From the NCBI RefSeq assembly GCF_000768065.1, contig NZ_JRKM01000001.1:682001-746000 (forward strand): a DNA stretch of 64,000 nucleotides, written 5' to 3'. Source of the DNA: Aquabacterium sp. NJ1 (GTDB lineage: Bacteria; Pseudomonadota; Gammaproteobacteria; Burkholderiales; Burkholderiaceae_C). The notes under the pieces were generated by a model. It worked only from the letters and a program-made list of their open reading frames with translations. It was not told the origin of the DNA and made no database searches. Positions 27,428 to 37,880 of the stretch are shown piece after piece; the stretch's first letter is position 1, and the number at the start of each line of letters is the position of its first letter. A program made the translations under genes and the position numbers.

Positions 27428-27769
27428 ATGAGCAACTACCAAGAGCTTCTCGCACAGAAGGCCGCGCTCGAAAAGCAGGCGGCAGATCTGGAAAAGCAAC
27501 TTCAGGACGCGCGTCGCGCTGAACGTGCTGGCGTGATTGCTCAAATCAAATCCCTGCTGGCCGAGCATGGCCTGACAGTGGCTGACCTGGGCCTCAAGCC
27601 CGGCAAGCCCGCAGCAGGTGCTGGTGGTAGCGCTTCGGCTGGCCGCAAGGTGGCCCCCAAGTACCGCAACGCCCAGACCGGCGAAACGTGGACGGGCCGT
27701 GGCCTGCAACCCAAGTGGGTTCAAGCTGCCATCGCTTCGGGCAAGAAACTCGAAGATTTCGCGATCTGA
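27428..27769 (+). CDS. H-NS family nucleoid protein
   Basis: 113 residues. An N-terminal coiled coil (about 5-50, rich in Lys/Glu/Ala/Leu) for oligomerisation, a Gly/Ala linker, and the C-terminal DNA-binding motif KYRNAQTGETWTGRGLQPKW. The family core is TW(S/T)G-R/Q-G-R-x-P; here Leu stands where Arg is usual, although similar forms occur in Burkholderiales as I recall them. It would silence AT-rich DNA. Strong single-gene layout with its own promoter and terminator suggests high expression. Confidence 0.94.
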   Translation: MSNYQELLAQKAALEKQAADLEKQLQDARRAERAGVIAQIKSLLAEHGLTVADLGLKPGKPAAGAGGSASAGRKVAPKYRNAQTGETWTGRGLQPKWVQAAIASGKKLEDFAI

Positions 27770-27784
27770 ATTTCAGATTGAAAC

Positions 27785-27814
27785 AAAAAGGCCGGTCTCG
27801 CAACCGGCCTTTTT
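27785..27814. terminator. Bidirectional terminator between H-NS and M16 peptidase genes
   Basis: AAAAAGGCCGGT / ACCGGCCTTTTT with a 6-nt loop and T tracts on both strands, between converging genes. Confidence 0.92.
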
Positions 27815-27820
27815 TATTGT

Positions 27821-30634
27821 TCAGGGCTTGGCAGGTTTGAAATCACCTGCAAGACCCAATACAAACTGTTCGGGCTTGAGATACCGCTTCAGGGCCTGAT
27901 TGACCTGATCCAGCGTCAGGGATTCCAGCCTTGCGTCAACCTGGGCCGCCAGCGCGAATGTGCGATCAAGGTAAAGGTTGCTGACCCAGCCCGCGGCCAG
28001 ACGTGCATCTTGCGCCCGGCTCAATCGGCGGAAATTCAGCAAACCACGCTTGCCCGATTCAAACTCGGCTTGCGTGAAGCCCTGTGTCAAAGCCCGGTTG
28101 ATCTCTTCCTTGAACGCGGCCTCCACCTTGTCCCGATTCTGTGGCGCGAAGATGGCCGATGCCGTCCATTCCGAATGCTGCTCGATCGGGTTCCAGTTGA
28201 CCGAACTGTAGACGCTGTAGGACAGGCCTTCCTTTTCACGAATGCGATTCCACAAGCGGGAATCCCCGCCAGCGCCGAGCAAATGATTGGCCAGCATGAA
28301 TGCGGCGTAATCCGGATCGCGGTCGCTCAAAGGCACCGGCAGGGTCACGGACATGGCTGCATTTTGTTTGTCCGGTGTTTGCAGCACCATGCGGGCAGGC
28401 GGCACCTTGATCAGTGGGTCGGGTACGCGTGCAAATGGCTGGTCATTACGCCAATCGCCAAAACCAGCCTGCAGCGCCTGTTTCACGGCGTTGGCATCCA
28501 GATCACCCACGGCCGCGAACTGCGCATGGTTGGCCGCCAGGAAGGTGTTGTGGAAGGCACGCACGCGGTCGATCTGCACGCCCTTCCAGTCCGCTTCGGT
28601 TTCGGCAAAGGTGCGGGCATAGCGCACATCCCCCACGGGGTAAGGGTTGCCGTGTCGGGCGATGGCTTCGGCCAGCACGGCTTCAGGCTCCTTGCTCTGC
28701 TCTTCCAGCGCGGCCAAGGCCTGATGGCGCACCTCTTCCAGGCCATCGGCTGGCAGGGCAGGATGGCGCAAGACATCGGCCACCAGGGCCACCACGGCCG
28801 GCAGGTGCTCGCGGCGGGTCGCCAGGTTGACGATCAATTGCCCTGGCGCGGCGTTGAAGCTCACCTCGGCCTGCAGGGCATCAAGCTTGTCTTGCAATTG
28901 CTGGCGGTTCAGGCTGGTCGTGCCCTTGTCCAGCAAGGCGGCCAGGGCAGCCGGTGCCTCGCCCCAGTTCGCGAGCGACTTCTCGTCACCGTAACGCAGC
29001 GTCAGGCTGGCCTTGACCGCCTGGCCGCGTGTGGATTTGGCCAGCAGCGCCACCTTCATGCCCGAAGGCAAGGCAAAGCGCTGCGTGCGTGCATCGATGT
29101 TGGCGGGGCTGGCATCAAAGGCCTCGGCCTTGGCCTGCGCGCCTTGCGCCTTGAAGTCCTTGAACATGTCAGCCACATTCACGCGTTCGGGCTGGGGAGC
29201 ACGCTCAGGCGTGGCGGTAGGCACGTATTGGCCCAGCGTCCGGTTGGAGGACACGAATACCTGGTTCGCCACTCGCTGGACATCAGCCAGCGAAGCCGAT
29301 TTGATGCGGTCACGCGTCAGGAAAAACAGGCGCCAGTCGCCCTGGGCCACCGACTCGGACAAGGCCACCCCGATGCGCTGCGGGTCGGAGAAGCCCATGT
29401 CCCACGATTTGAGCCACTTGGCCTTGGCGCGGTCCAGTTCCTCTTGGGTGATGGGCGTCTGCTTGAGCGAAGACTCGATCACGTCGAGCATGGCCTTGCT
29501 GGACACGGCCGCATCTTGTTGGGGGGAAAGTTGCGCCCCCAGCAGGATGAAACCAGGATCGGCCAGGCCTTCCGAGAAGGCGAAGACACCAGCGGCCAGT
29601 TGCTTCTCGGTCAGCGCCTTGTGCAGGCGGCCCGAGGGCGTGTCACCCAGGATCACCGAGAGCAACTCCACCGCTGCGTAGTCGGGGTGTGCACCCGGCA
29701 TCACGTGGTAGCCCGCGTACAAGAGCGGCACGCCACCCACGCGACGCAGGGTCACGGCGCGCTCACCGTCTTGCACCGGGTCCAGCGTGTAGAGATGGGG
29801 CAAGCTGCGTGTGGGCTTGGGGATGGCGCCAAAGGCCTGCTGAATCCAGGGCAGCGCCTTGGCCGGGTCGAACTTGCCCGACACGATCAGGGTGGCGTTG
29901 TCCGGCTGGTAGTAGCGGTGGTAGAAAGCCTGCAGATGGCTGATGTCCACGCCTTCGACGTCCGCACGGGCACCAATGGTGGACTTGCCGTAGTTGTGCC
30001 ACTGGTACATGGCCGAGACAGTCTTCTCCATAAGGATGCGGCCAGGGTCGTTTTCACCCATTTCCATCTCGTTGCGGACCACGGTCATTTCACTGTCCAG
30101 GTCCTTGCGGGCGATGAAGCTGTGCACCATGGCGTCAGCCTGCCAGTTCAGGTACCAGCGCAGGTTGTCGTCATTGGCGGCGAAGCTGGCGAAATAGTTG
30201 GTGCGGTCGTACCAGGTGCTGCCGTTGGCATTGAAGCCGCGCTTGTTGAATTCGGCCCAGACCTGCGGATATTTGGGCGAGCCTTTGAACATGAGGTGTT
30301 CCAGCAAGTGGGCCATGCCGGTTTCGCCGTAACTTTCGTGGCGCGAGCCCACGCGATAGGTCACGTTGACGGTGGTGGTCGGCTTGGAATCGTCCGGGAT
30401 CAACAGGACTTGCAGGCCGTTGGCCAGCCGGTATTCGGTGATGCCTTCGACCGAGGTCACCAGGGTGGGCGCGGCGCTGACGGCCACGGCCTTGCTGGAA
30501 GCCGCCTGGGCCTTGGGTGCCACGGGCGCCGCTTGACCTGGCATGGCCAGCGTGGACGCGACCAGCATGGCCAGCACGCTCACCACGAAACGGGGTGACT
30601 GACGAAAACGAGAAACGTTTTGGGATGAAGTCAT
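27821..30634 (-). CDS. M16 family zinc metallopeptidase, double-domain, exported
   Basis: 937 residues from the ATG at 30634; the open frame upstream to 30769 lacks a good start. A signal peptide (about 15-40, ending GQA-AP) is followed by two pitrilysin-type halves. The first has the inverted zinc motif HLLEH (in MAHLLEHLMFKG) and the distant Glu in the SEMTVVRNEMEMGEN segment; the second (from about 510) has no HxxEH, as usual for the inactive half. It would digest peptides in the periplasm. In many Burkholderiales the two halves are separate adjacent genes; here they are one chain. A perfect hairpin ACTCAG-N5-CTGAGT lies in its leader at 30680-30696. Confidence 0.93.
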   Translation of the reverse strand: MTSSQNVSRFRQSPRFVVSVLAMLVASTLAMPGQAAPVAPKAQAASSKAVAVSAAPTLVTSVEGITEYRLANGLQVLLIPDDSKPTTTVNVTYRVGSRHESYGETGMAHLLEHLMFKGSPKYPQVWAEFNKRGFNANGSTWYDRTNYFASFAANDDNLRWYLNWQADAMVHSFIARKDLDSEMTVVRNEMEMGENDPGRILMEKTVSAMYQWHNYGKSTIGARADVEGVDISHLQAFYHRYYQPDNATLIVSGKFDPAKALPWIQQAFGAIPKPTRSLPHLYTLDPVQDGERAVTLRRVGGVPLLYAGYHVMPGAHPDYAAVELLSVILGDTPSGRLHKALTEKQLAAGVFAFSEGLADPGFILLGAQLSPQQDAAVSSKAMLDVIESSLKQTPITQEELDRAKAKWLKSWDMGFSDPQRIGVALSESVAQGDWRLFFLTRDRIKSASLADVQRVANQVFVSSNRTLGQYVPTATPERAPQPERVNVADMFKDFKAQGAQAKAEAFDASPANIDARTQRFALPSGMKVALLAKSTRGQAVKASLTLRYGDEKSLANWGEAPAALAALLDKGTTSLNRQQLQDKLDALQAEVSFNAAPGQLIVNLATRREHLPAVVALVADVLRHPALPADGLEEVRHQALAALEEQSKEPEAVLAEAIARHGNPYPVGDVRYARTFAETEADWKGVQIDRVRAFHNTFLAANHAQFAAVGDLDANAVKQALQAGFGDWRNDQPFARVPDPLIKVPPARMVLQTPDKQNAAMSVTLPVPLSDRDPDYAAFMLANHLLGAGGDSRLWNRIREKEGLSYSVYSSVNWNPIEQHSEWTASAIFAPQNRDKVEAAFKEEINRALTQGFTQAEFESGKRGLLNFRRLSRAQDARLAAGWVSNLYLDRTFALAAQVDARLESLTLDQVNQALKRYLKPEQFVLGLAGDFKPAKP

Positions 30635-30679
30635 GGTTTGTTCGTTTGGCGATGGGCAGCAGAAAAGGCCCAGGATGAG

Positions 30680-30696
30680 ACTCAGCTTCACTGAGT
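30680..30696. promoter_or_regulatory. Perfect short inverted repeat upstream of the M16 gene
   Basis: ACTCAG-CTTCA-CTGAGT. It lies in the divergent region 30635-30868 between the peptidase and the exporter operon; role unknown. Confidence 0.3.
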
Positions 30697-30868
30697 GTAG
30701 GCGGCCTGTGTAAAGGTTCCGTTGCGGATGCGCCCTGAAGGGCTGGCGCGTGACGCAGCCACACCTCACCAGGCTTTGTGCGATGTCATCGCTGGCCCGC
30801 TTGATGCATGGTAAAAAACAGCGTTCTCTACACTCTCTCCGCGTTCACCTACCCCACGCGGGCCCCGC

Positions 30869-31990
30869 ATGACCCAATCCACCGATTCCCGGACATCCAT
30901 GCTGCGCAAAGGCCTGGTCGGCATCGTACTGGCCGCTTTGGCCCTTGGCGCCTTCCTGGCCTGGAACCGGCTCAAGCCGCAAGGCCTGCCTGCCAGCATC
31001 GCCAGCGGGAATGGCCGCATCGAAGCCACCGACATCGACGTGGCCACCCGCACTTCAGGCCGACTGAAAGAGTTGCTGGTCAAGGAAGGCGACGATGTCA
31101 CCGAGGGCCAGGTGATCGCCCGCATGGACACCGCCACACTGGACGCCGATCTGCAGCGCGCCCAGGCCCAGGTCAAGCAGGCCGAAAACGGCAAGGCCAC
31201 CGCCACGGCCGTGCTGGCGCAACGTGAACAAGCGGTGAACACCGCCTCTGCCGTGGTGGCCCAACGCCAGGCCGAGGTGAATCTGGCGACCAAGCAGTTG
31301 CAGCGCACGCAGGAGTTGATCAACAAGGGTTTCGTGTCGCCCCAGAAGCTCGATGAGGCACAGGCCCAGTTGGCCAGCGCCAAGGCGGGCCTGAGCGCGG
31401 CACAGTCGCAGGTGGCGGAGGCGCGTTCCGCCATCGTGGCGACCAAGTCGCAAGTGGTGGAAGCGGAATCCGCCATCGCGACCGCCCAGGCTGCGCTCGC
31501 GCGAATTCAAGCCGACCTCAATGACACGGTGCTGCGCGCGCCCCGCCCCGGTCGCGTGCAGGTGCTGGCGGCCCAGGCTGGTGAGGTGCTGGGGGCCGGC
31601 GGCCGTGTGGTGTCGCTGGTGGACGTGGGCGATGTCTACATGACCTTCTTCCTGCCCGAAACCGCGGCAGGCCGCCTGGCCATTGGCAGCGAGGTGCGCC
31701 TGGTGCTGGACGCCGCGCCCCAGTACGTGATCCCCGCCAAGGTGTCTTTCGTCGCCAGCGTGGCGCAGTTCACGCCCAAGACGGTCGAGACCACGGCCGA
31801 ACGCCAGAAGCTGGTCTTCAAGGTCAAGGCGCAGATCGACCGCGCCCTGCTGGAGCGCTACCGCCAGCAGGTCAAGACCGGCATGCCCGGCATGGCTTAC
31901 GTGCGCGTTCAGCCTGACACGCCCTGGCCCGACAAACTGGCCATCGCCCTGCCCGCCCAGGCCTACGACAAGCCGAGCAGCGCACCGTGA
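30869..31990 (+). CDS. HlyD/YhiI-like membrane fusion protein of ABC exporter 1
   Basis: 373 residues. One N-terminal membrane helix (about 14-32), a lipoyl half-domain ([32 protein letters not shown]), a long helical hairpin rich in Ala/Gln (about 85-215), then [17 protein letters not shown] and a beta-barrel. It resembles the adaptors that pair with RbbA/YhhJ-type ABC exporters. First gene of a seven-gene plus-strand unit; its stop overlaps the next GTG start by 4 bp. Confidence 0.93.
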   Translation: MTQSTDSRTSMLRKGLVGIVLAALALGAFLAWNRLKPQGLPASIASGNGRIEATDIDVATRTSGRLKELLVKEGDDVTEGQVIARMDTATLDADLQRAQAQVKQAENGKATATAVLAQREQAVNTASAVVAQRQAEVNLATKQLQRTQELINKGFVSPQKLDEAQAQLASAKAGLSAAQSQVAEARSAIVATKSQVVEAESAIATAQAALARIQADLNDTVLRAPRPGRVQVLAAQAGEVLGAGGRVVSLVDVGDVYMTFFLPETAAGRLAIGSEVRLVLDAAPQYVIPAKVSFVASVAQFTPKTVETTAERQKLVFKVKAQIDRALLERYRQQVKTGMPGMAYVRVQPDTPWPDKLAIALPAQAYDKPSSAP

Positions 31991-34767
31991 CCCAGGTGGT
32001 TGCCCACATCCAATCGCTGACCCACGCCTACAAGCGGGTCAAGGCGCTGGATGACGTCACCCTGTCCATCCCGGCGGGCTGCATGGTCGGCCTGATCGGG
32101 CCCGATGGCGTGGGCAAATCCACGCTGCTGGCCCTGCTGGCAGGTGCACGCCAGATCCAGGCCGGGCACATCCAGGTGCTGGGGCAGGACATGGCCAAGG
32201 CCTCGCAGCGCCGCGAGATCTGCCCGCGCATTGCCTACATGCCCCAAGGCCTGGGCAAGAACCTGTACGCCACGCTGTCCGTGCGCGAGAACGTGGACTT
32301 TTTTGGCCGGCTGTTTGGCCACAGTGAACGCGAACGCGCCGCGCGCATCCATGAACTGCTCACCAGCACCGGCCTGGCGCCCTTTGCCGACCGCCCTGCC
32401 GGCAAGCTGTCTGGCGGGATGAAGCAGAAGCTGGGCTTGTGCTGCGCCCTGATCCATGACCCGGACCTGCTGATCCTGGACGAGCCCACCACAGGTGTGG
32501 ACCCACTGTCGCGCCGCCAGTTCTGGGAGCTGATCGAGCGCATCCGCCAACGCCAGCCCGGCATGAGCGTGCTGATCGCCACGGCCTACATGGAAGAGGC
32601 CCAGCGCTTTGACCACCTGGTGGCCATGGACGCGGGGCGTGTGCTCGCCACAGGCAGCCCTGCCGAGTTGTTGCAGCGCACGGGCTGTGATGACCTGGAG
32701 TCGGCCTTCATCCAGTTCCTGCCCGCGCAGCGTCGGGAAGGCCACCATGCGCTGGTGGTACCGCCGCGCACTGGCCGTGATGGCGACATCGCCATTGAGG
32801 CCCAGGGCCTGACCTGCCGCTTTGGCGACTTCACGGCCGTGGACCATGTCGACCTGTCCATCCACAAGGGCGAGATCTTTGGTTTCCTGGGCTCCAATGG
32901 CTGCGGCAAGACCACGACCATGAAGATGCTCACCGGCCTGCTGCCTGCCACGGAGGGCTCGGCTTCGCTGTTTGGTCGCCCAGTGGACGCCAATGACCTG
33001 GCTGTGCGCCAGCGCGTGGGCTATATGTCGCAGGGCTTCTCGCTGTACAGCGAGCTGACGGTGATCCAGAACCTGGAGCTGCACGCCAAGCTGTTCCATG
33101 TGCCCGTTGAGCAAAGGGCTGAACGCGTGCGCGCCATGCTGCAACGCTTTGATCTGGAGGGCGTGGCCAGCGAGCTACCCGAGAAGCTGCCCTTGGGCGT
33201 GCGCCAACGCTTGTCGCTGGCTGTGGCCGTGGTGCACCAGCCCGACATGCTGATCCTGGACGAGCCCACCTCGGGCGTGGACCCGATCGCGCGCGACCGC
33301 TTCTGGGAGCTGATGATCCGGCTGTCACGCGAGGACGGCGTCACCCTGTTCATCTCGACGCACTTCATGAATGAGGCCCAACGCTGCGACCGCATTTCGC
33401 TGATGCATGCCGGGCGCGTGCTGGCCAGCGGCACGCCCGGCGAGCTGATGCATCAGCATGGGCACCACAGCCTGGAAGAGACCTTCATCGCGCTGCTGGA
33501 GCAAGCTCAGGCTGTTGATGCAGCGAGCCAACCCGAGGCCGCTACCGATGTGACACATCAGGAACAGGTGGTTGAACCACATGCGCCATCAGGCACGCCA
33601 TTGAATGTGCCTCCGAAGGCAGGCACCCACCACCAACGCGCCAAACGATTCAGCCTGGCCCGCCTGCTGAGCTACGCCCACCGCGAGTCGCTGGAGCTGC
33701 GCCGCGACCCCATCCGCCTGACGCTCGCGCTGCTGGGCACCGCCTTGTTGATGATCATCATGGGCTACGGCATCAGCATGGACGTGCAGGACCTGCGCTT
33801 TGCCGTGCTGGACCGCGACCAGACCTCGGTCAGCCGCGACTACGTGCTCAACATCGCCGGCTCGCCCTACTTCCTGGAGCAGCCCCCGATTCAGAGCGAT
33901 GCCGACCTGGACCGGCGCATGCGCACGGGCGAGTTGAGCCTCGCCGTGGAGATCCCGCCCGGCTTTGCGGCCGACCTGCAGCGCGGGCGCCCCACCAGCA
34001 TCGGCGTGTGGGTGGATGGCGCCATGCCCCAACGCGCTGAAACCGTGGCCGGCTACGTGCAAGGTCTGCACGCAGGCTACCTGAGCGAACAAGCGGCGCT
34101 GCACGGCCAGGCCACGCCACCCTTGGCCCAGGTTGAGATCCGTTACCGCTACAACCCCGATGTCAAGAGCCTGTACGCCATGGTGCCGGCGGTGATCCCC
34201 ATTCTGCTCATCTTCATCCCGGCCATGCTGACGGCGCTGGGCGTGGTGCGCGAAAAGGAGCTGGGCTCCATCATCAACCTGTATGTCACACCCGTCACCA
34301 AGCTGGAGTTCCTGCTGGGCAAACAACTGCCCTACATCGGCACCGCCATGGTCAGCTTCGCCTTGATGACGGCCATGGCGGTGTGGGGTTTTGGGGTGCC
34401 GCTCAAGGGCAGCCTGCTCACGCTCACCATCGGCGCCCTGCTCTACGTCACGGCCTCCACAGGCCTGGGCCTGTTCATGTCCACCTTCACGGGCAGCCAG
34501 ATCGCCGCCATCTTCGGCACCTCGCTGGCCACCATGCTGCCCGCCATCCAGTTCTCGGGGATCATCAACCCGGTGTCGTCGCTGGAAGGCTTCGCGGCCG
34601 TGCTGGGCCGCATCTACCCCACCGGCCCCTTCCTGATCATCAGCCGCGGCACGTATTCCAAGGCACTGGGCTTTGCCGAGTTGTGGCCCTACTTCGTGCC
34701 GCTGGCACTCGCCATCCCCGTGCTGACCATCGTCAGCGTGGCCCTGCTCAAGAAGCAGGACAAGTGA
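31987..34767 (+). CDS. rbbA: RbbA-like fused ABC transporter (ATPase-ATPase-permease)
   Basis: 926 residues, GTG start overlapping the previous stop. Domain 1: Walker A GPDGVGKS (38-45), signature KLSGGMKQK, Walker [11 protein letters not shown]. Domain 2: Walker A GSNGCGKT (about 302-309), a degenerate signature LPLGVRQRL, Walker [11 protein letters not shown]. From about residue 557 an ABC-2 permease with six helices follows. E. coli RbbA (about 911 residues) has this same unusual fusion and sits in a yhiI-rbbA-yhhJ cluster, matched here. RbbA has been reported as ribosome-associated; export is the simpler reading of its membrane part and neighbours. Confidence 0.93.
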   Translation: MTQVVAHIQSLTHAYKRVKALDDVTLSIPAGCMVGLIGPDGVGKSTLLALLAGARQIQAGHIQVLGQDMAKASQRREICPRIAYMPQGLGKNLYATLSVRENVDFFGRLFGHSERERAARIHELLTSTGLAPFADRPAGKLSGGMKQKLGLCCALIHDPDLLILDEPTTGVDPLSRRQFWELIERIRQRQPGMSVLIATAYMEEAQRFDHLVAMDAGRVLATGSPAELLQRTGCDDLESAFIQFLPAQRREGHHALVVPPRTGRDGDIAIEAQGLTCRFGDFTAVDHVDLSIHKGEIFGFLGSNGCGKTTTMKMLTGLLPATEGSASLFGRPVDANDLAVRQRVGYMSQGFSLYSELTVIQNLELHAKLFHVPVEQRAERVRAMLQRFDLEGVASELPEKLPLGVRQRLSLAVAVVHQPDMLILDEPTSGVDPIARDRFWELMIRLSREDGVTLFISTHFMNEAQRCDRISLMHAGRVLASGTPGELMHQHGHHSLEETFIALLEQAQAVDAASQPEAATDVTHQEQVVEPHAPSGTPLNVPPKAGTHHQRAKRFSLARLLSYAHRESLELRRDPIRLTLALLGTALLMIIMGYGISMDVQDLRFAVLDRDQTSVSRDYVLNIAGSPYFLEQPPIQSDADLDRRMRTGELSLAVEIPPGFAADLQRGRPTSIGVWVDGAMPQRAETVAGYVQGLHAGYLSEQAALHGQATPPLAQVEIRYRYNPDVKSLYAMVPAVIPILLIFIPAMLTALGVVREKELGSIINLYVTPVTKLEFLLGKQLPYIGTAMVSFALMTAMAVWGFGVPLKGSLLTLTIGALLYVTASTGLGLFMSTFTGSQIAAIFGTSLATMLPAIQFSGIINPVSSLEGFAAVLGRIYPTGPFLIISRGTYSKALGFAELWPYFVPLALAIPVLTIVSVALLKKQDK

Positions 34768-34774
34768 GCCCGCC

Positions 34775-35914
34775 ATGACACCCATGCAGCGATCACTGGC
34801 CAATGTCTTCAACCTCGGCGTCAAGGAGTTGCGCAGCCTGTGGCGCGACCGCCTGCTCTTGCTGTTCGTGATCTGGGCCTTCTCGGGCGCGCTCTACACC
34901 GCCGCCAAGGGCGCCCCTGACCGCCTGCACCGTGCGCCCATGGCCGTGGTCGATGAAGACCAGTCCACCCTGTCGCAACGCATCGTCAACGCGTTCTACC
35001 CACCCACGTTCATGAAGCCCAGCCCCATCGGCCTGCCCGACATGGACCCGGGCATGGACGCCGGCCGCTACACCTTCGTGATGGACATACCGCCGGATTT
35101 CCAGCGCGATGTGCTGGCAGGCAAGTCGCCCTCCATCCAGCTCAATGTGGACGCCACCCAGATGAGCCAGGCCTTTCTGGGCTCAGGCTACATCCAGAGC
35201 ATCGCCCTGGGCGAGATCGCCGAGTTCGTGCAACGCGAGCGCAGCGTCAGCACGCCTGCCTTGGACCTGGCCATGCGCATGCGCTTCAACCCCGCCCTGG
35301 ACAACACCTGGTTCATGGGCGTGATGGAGCTCATCAACAACGTGACCATGCTGTCCATCATCCTGACGGGGGCAGCCTTGATCCGCGAGCGCGAACACGG
35401 CACCATCGAACACCTGCTGGTGTTGCCACTCAAACCGGTCGAGATCATGCTGGCCAAGGTCTGGGCCATGGGCGCGGTGGTGCTGCTGGCCACCGGGCTG
35501 GCCGTGCACTTTGTATTGCGCGGCGCGCTGGCCATGCCGGTCACCGGTTCGATCGGGCTGTTCATGGCAGGCTGCGCCCTGCACCTGTTTGCCACCACCT
35601 CCATGGGCATCTACCTGGGCACCGTGGCGCGCTCCATGCCACAACTGGGCTTGTTGATGATCCTGGTGCTGCTGCCGCTGGAAATGCTCTCGGGTGGCAT
35701 GACCCCCAGCGAAAGCATGCCAGAGGTGGTGCGTTTCATCATGCTGGGCGCGCCCACCACGCACTTCGTGAGCTTCGCACAGGCTATCCTCTACCGGGGT
35801 GCGGATCTGAGCATCGTGTGGCCGCAGTTCGCAGCCATTGCGCTCATTGGCGCCGTGTTCTTCACCGGCTCGCTGCGCCGGTTCCGTGCCGCTGTGGGCC
35901 GCATGCAAAGCTGA
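34775..35914 (+). CDS. yhhJ: YhhJ-like ABC-2 type permease
   Basis: 379 residues. An N-terminal helix (about 28-48), a large extracytoplasmic loop, then five helices from about 185 onward, with the ABC-2 stretch REREHGTIEHLLVLPLKPVEIMLAK. It begins 7 bp after the rbbA stop and should pair with the permease half of RbbA. Confidence 0.93.
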   Translation: MTPMQRSLANVFNLGVKELRSLWRDRLLLLFVIWAFSGALYTAAKGAPDRLHRAPMAVVDEDQSTLSQRIVNAFYPPTFMKPSPIGLPDMDPGMDAGRYTFVMDIPPDFQRDVLAGKSPSIQLNVDATQMSQAFLGSGYIQSIALGEIAEFVQRERSVSTPALDLAMRMRFNPALDNTWFMGVMELINNVTMLSIILTGAALIREREHGTIEHLLVLPLKPVEIMLAKVWAMGAVVLLATGLAVHFVLRGALAMPVTGSIGLFMAGCALHLFATTSMGIYLGTVARSMPQLGLLMILVLLPLEMLSGGMTPSESMPEVVRFIMLGAPTTHFVSFAQAILYRGADLSIVWPQFAAIALIGAVFFTGSLRRFRAAVGRMQS

Positions 35915-35924
35915 GGGCATCAAC

Positions 35925-37823
35925 TTGTTCACTCGTCCGACTGCACCGAACAATGGCGCCGGCAATGGCAGGCAAAACGGCCATGGTGGCAACGACAAAT
36001 CCTGGCCGGTCAGCCCCTGGGGCCTGGCCCTCATCCTGCTGACCGTGCTGTGGGTACGCGACCTGTGGGTCAACAACGCCCAGGTGCAGCCCATGCCCTA
36101 CAGCGAGTTCGTGCAGCACCTGCAAAGCGGTGATGTGGCCTCCATCCGCATCGGCAGCAACACCATCGAGGGCGAACTCAAGAAGCCGCTGGCAGACGGG
36201 CGCCAACGCTTCGTCACCAACCGCGTCGAGCCCGAACTGGCCAAGGACCTGGCCGCCCACAATGTGCGTTTCGAGGGCGTGATCGAGAACACCATCGTGC
36301 ACGATGTGTTGTCCTGGGTGCTGCCCGTGCTGCTCATGTTCGGGCTGTGGAACCTGCTGGCGCGCAAGATGATGAAAGACGGTGGGCTGGGCGGGCTGGG
36401 CGGCATGATGACCGTGGGCAAGAGCCGCGCGCGGGTCTATGCCGAAACCGATGTCAGCGTGCACTTTGAAGACGTGGCCGGCGTGGACGAAGCCAAGGAC
36501 GAACTGCGCGAATCCGTGGACTTCCTCAAGAACCCGAAGTCGTATGGGCGCCTGGGTGCACGCATGCCCAAAGGCATCTTGCTGATCGGCCCGCCCGGCA
36601 CCGGCAAGACCATGCTGGCCCGCGCGATGGCAGGTGAAGCGGGCGTGCCCTTCTTCTCCATCAGTGGTTCGGAATTCGTCGAGATGTTCGTGGGCGTGGG
36701 CGCGGCCCGTGTGCGCGACCTGTTCGAGCAGGCCCGCCAGGCGGCGCCGGCCATCATCTTCATTGATGAGCTGGATGCCCTGGGCCGCGCGCGCGGGGCG
36801 GGCCCCTTGAGCGGCGGCCACGACGAAAAGGAGCAGACGCTGGACCAGTTGCTGTCCGAGATGGATGGCTTTGACGCCAGCGTCGGCGTGGTGATCCTGG
36901 CAGCCACCAACCGCCCCGAGGTGCTGGACCCTGCCCTGCTGCGTGCCGGCCGCTTTGACCGCCAGGTGCTGGTTGATCGACCCGACCGCAAAGGCCGCAT
37001 CGACATCCTGCGCGTGCATCTCAAGAAAGTCACCACGGCCTCGGACGTGAACCCCGACACCATCGCCGGACTCACGCCAGGCTTTGCAGGGGCCGACCTG
37101 GCCAACCTCGTCAACGAGGCGGCGCTGCTGGCCACACGCCGGCGCGCCGATGCTGTCGAGGCACGCGATTTCAACGAGGCGGTCGAGCGTATCGTGGCCG
37201 GCATCGAGAAGCGCAACCGCGTGCTCAGCCCACGCGAACGCGAAACCGTGGCGTACCACGAGATGGGGCACGCCCTGCTGGCCATGGCTTTGCCGGGAGC
37301 CGACCCGGTTCACAAGATCTCCATCATCCCGCGTGGCATCGGTGCCCTGGGCTACACCATCCAGCGTCCCACGGAAGACCGCTTTCTGAGCACACGCACG
37401 GAGCTGGAAAACCGCATGACCGTGCTGCTGGGCGGCCGCGCGGCCGAGCAACTCGTGCTGGGCGAAGTCTCCAGCGGCGCCGCCGACGACCTGGCCAAAG
37501 CCACCGACATCGCGCTGGACATGGTCACCCGCCTGGGCATGTCAGGTGAGCTCGGCCAGGTGGCTTACGAGCGGCAACGTACGCCCTTCCTGGCCCAGAT
37601 GCCGCAGTTCGGCTCCGAGCGCAACTACAGCGAAGACACCGCCCGCCACATCGACGAAGCCGTGCGGCAACTGATCGACGGCGCGTTCACCCGGGCCACC
37701 GAAGGTCTGCAGGCGAGGCGCACCTTGCTGGAACAAGGTGCGCGCCTGCTGCTGGAGCGAGAAACCCTCACCGAGGCGGAACTCGCCCCACTGGCGGCTT
37801 CTGCTCGCACACTGCCAGCCTGA
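35925..37823 (+). CDS. FtsH-type membrane AAA+ zinc metalloprotease (exporter-linked paralogue)
   Basis: 632 residues from a TTG at 35925 with GAGGG 7 nt upstream; an ATG at 35838 would overlap the previous gene by 77 bp. A Gly/Asn-rich cytoplasmic N-terminus (about 1-28), helix 1, a small periplasmic domain (about 50-120), helix 2, then AAA+ with Walker A GPPGTGKT (222-229), Walker [12 protein letters not shown], second region of homology [21 protein letters not shown], and the M41 protease with His445-Glu-x2-His449 (HEMGH). All catalytic residues are present. Housekeeping ftsH normally follows rrmJ; this one is embedded between two ABC exporters, so it is probably a paralogue for quality control or processing of export components. 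Confidence 0.93.
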   Translation: MFTRPTAPNNGAGNGRQNGHGGNDKSWPVSPWGLALILLTVLWVRDLWVNNAQVQPMPYSEFVQHLQSGDVASIRIGSNTIEGELKKPLADGRQRFVTNRVEPELAKDLAAHNVRFEGVIENTIVHDVLSWVLPVLLMFGLWNLLARKMMKDGGLGGLGGMMTVGKSRARVYAETDVSVHFEDVAGVDEAKDELRESVDFLKNPKSYGRLGARMPKGILLIGPPGTGKTMLARAMAGEAGVPFFSISGSEFVEMFVGVGAARVRDLFEQARQAAPAIIFIDELDALGRARGAGPLSGGHDEKEQTLDQLLSEMDGFDASVGVVILAATNRPEVLDPALLRAGRFDRQVLVDRPDRKGRIDILRVHLKKVTTASDVNPDTIAGLTPGFAGADLANLVNEAALLATRRRADAVEARDFNEAVERIVAGIEKRNRVLSPRERETVAYHEMGHALLAMALPGADPVHKISIIPRGIGALGYTIQRPTEDRFLSTRTELENRMTVLLGGRAAEQLVLGEVSSGAADDLAKATDIALDMVTRLGMSGELGQVAYERQRTPFLAQMPQFGSERNYSEDTARHIDEAVRQLIDGAFTRATEGLQARRTLLEQGARLLLERETLTEAELAPLAASARTLPA

Positions 37824-37880
37824 AGACTGCGAGCTCCGCGCGTCCCGTCAGCACCATCACCTTGCACCCGGTATCCAGTC

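Noticed and set aside
28010..30598. Very long open frame (862 codons) on the plus strand opposite the M16 peptidase
   Set aside because: A shadow caused by high GC codon bias. The minus strand has signal peptide, zinc motif and family length, while the plus frame shows no domain.
35838..35924. ATG-started longer form of the FtsH-like protein
   Set aside because: It overlaps the YhhJ-like gene by 77 bp; the TTG at 35925 has GAGGG at proper distance.
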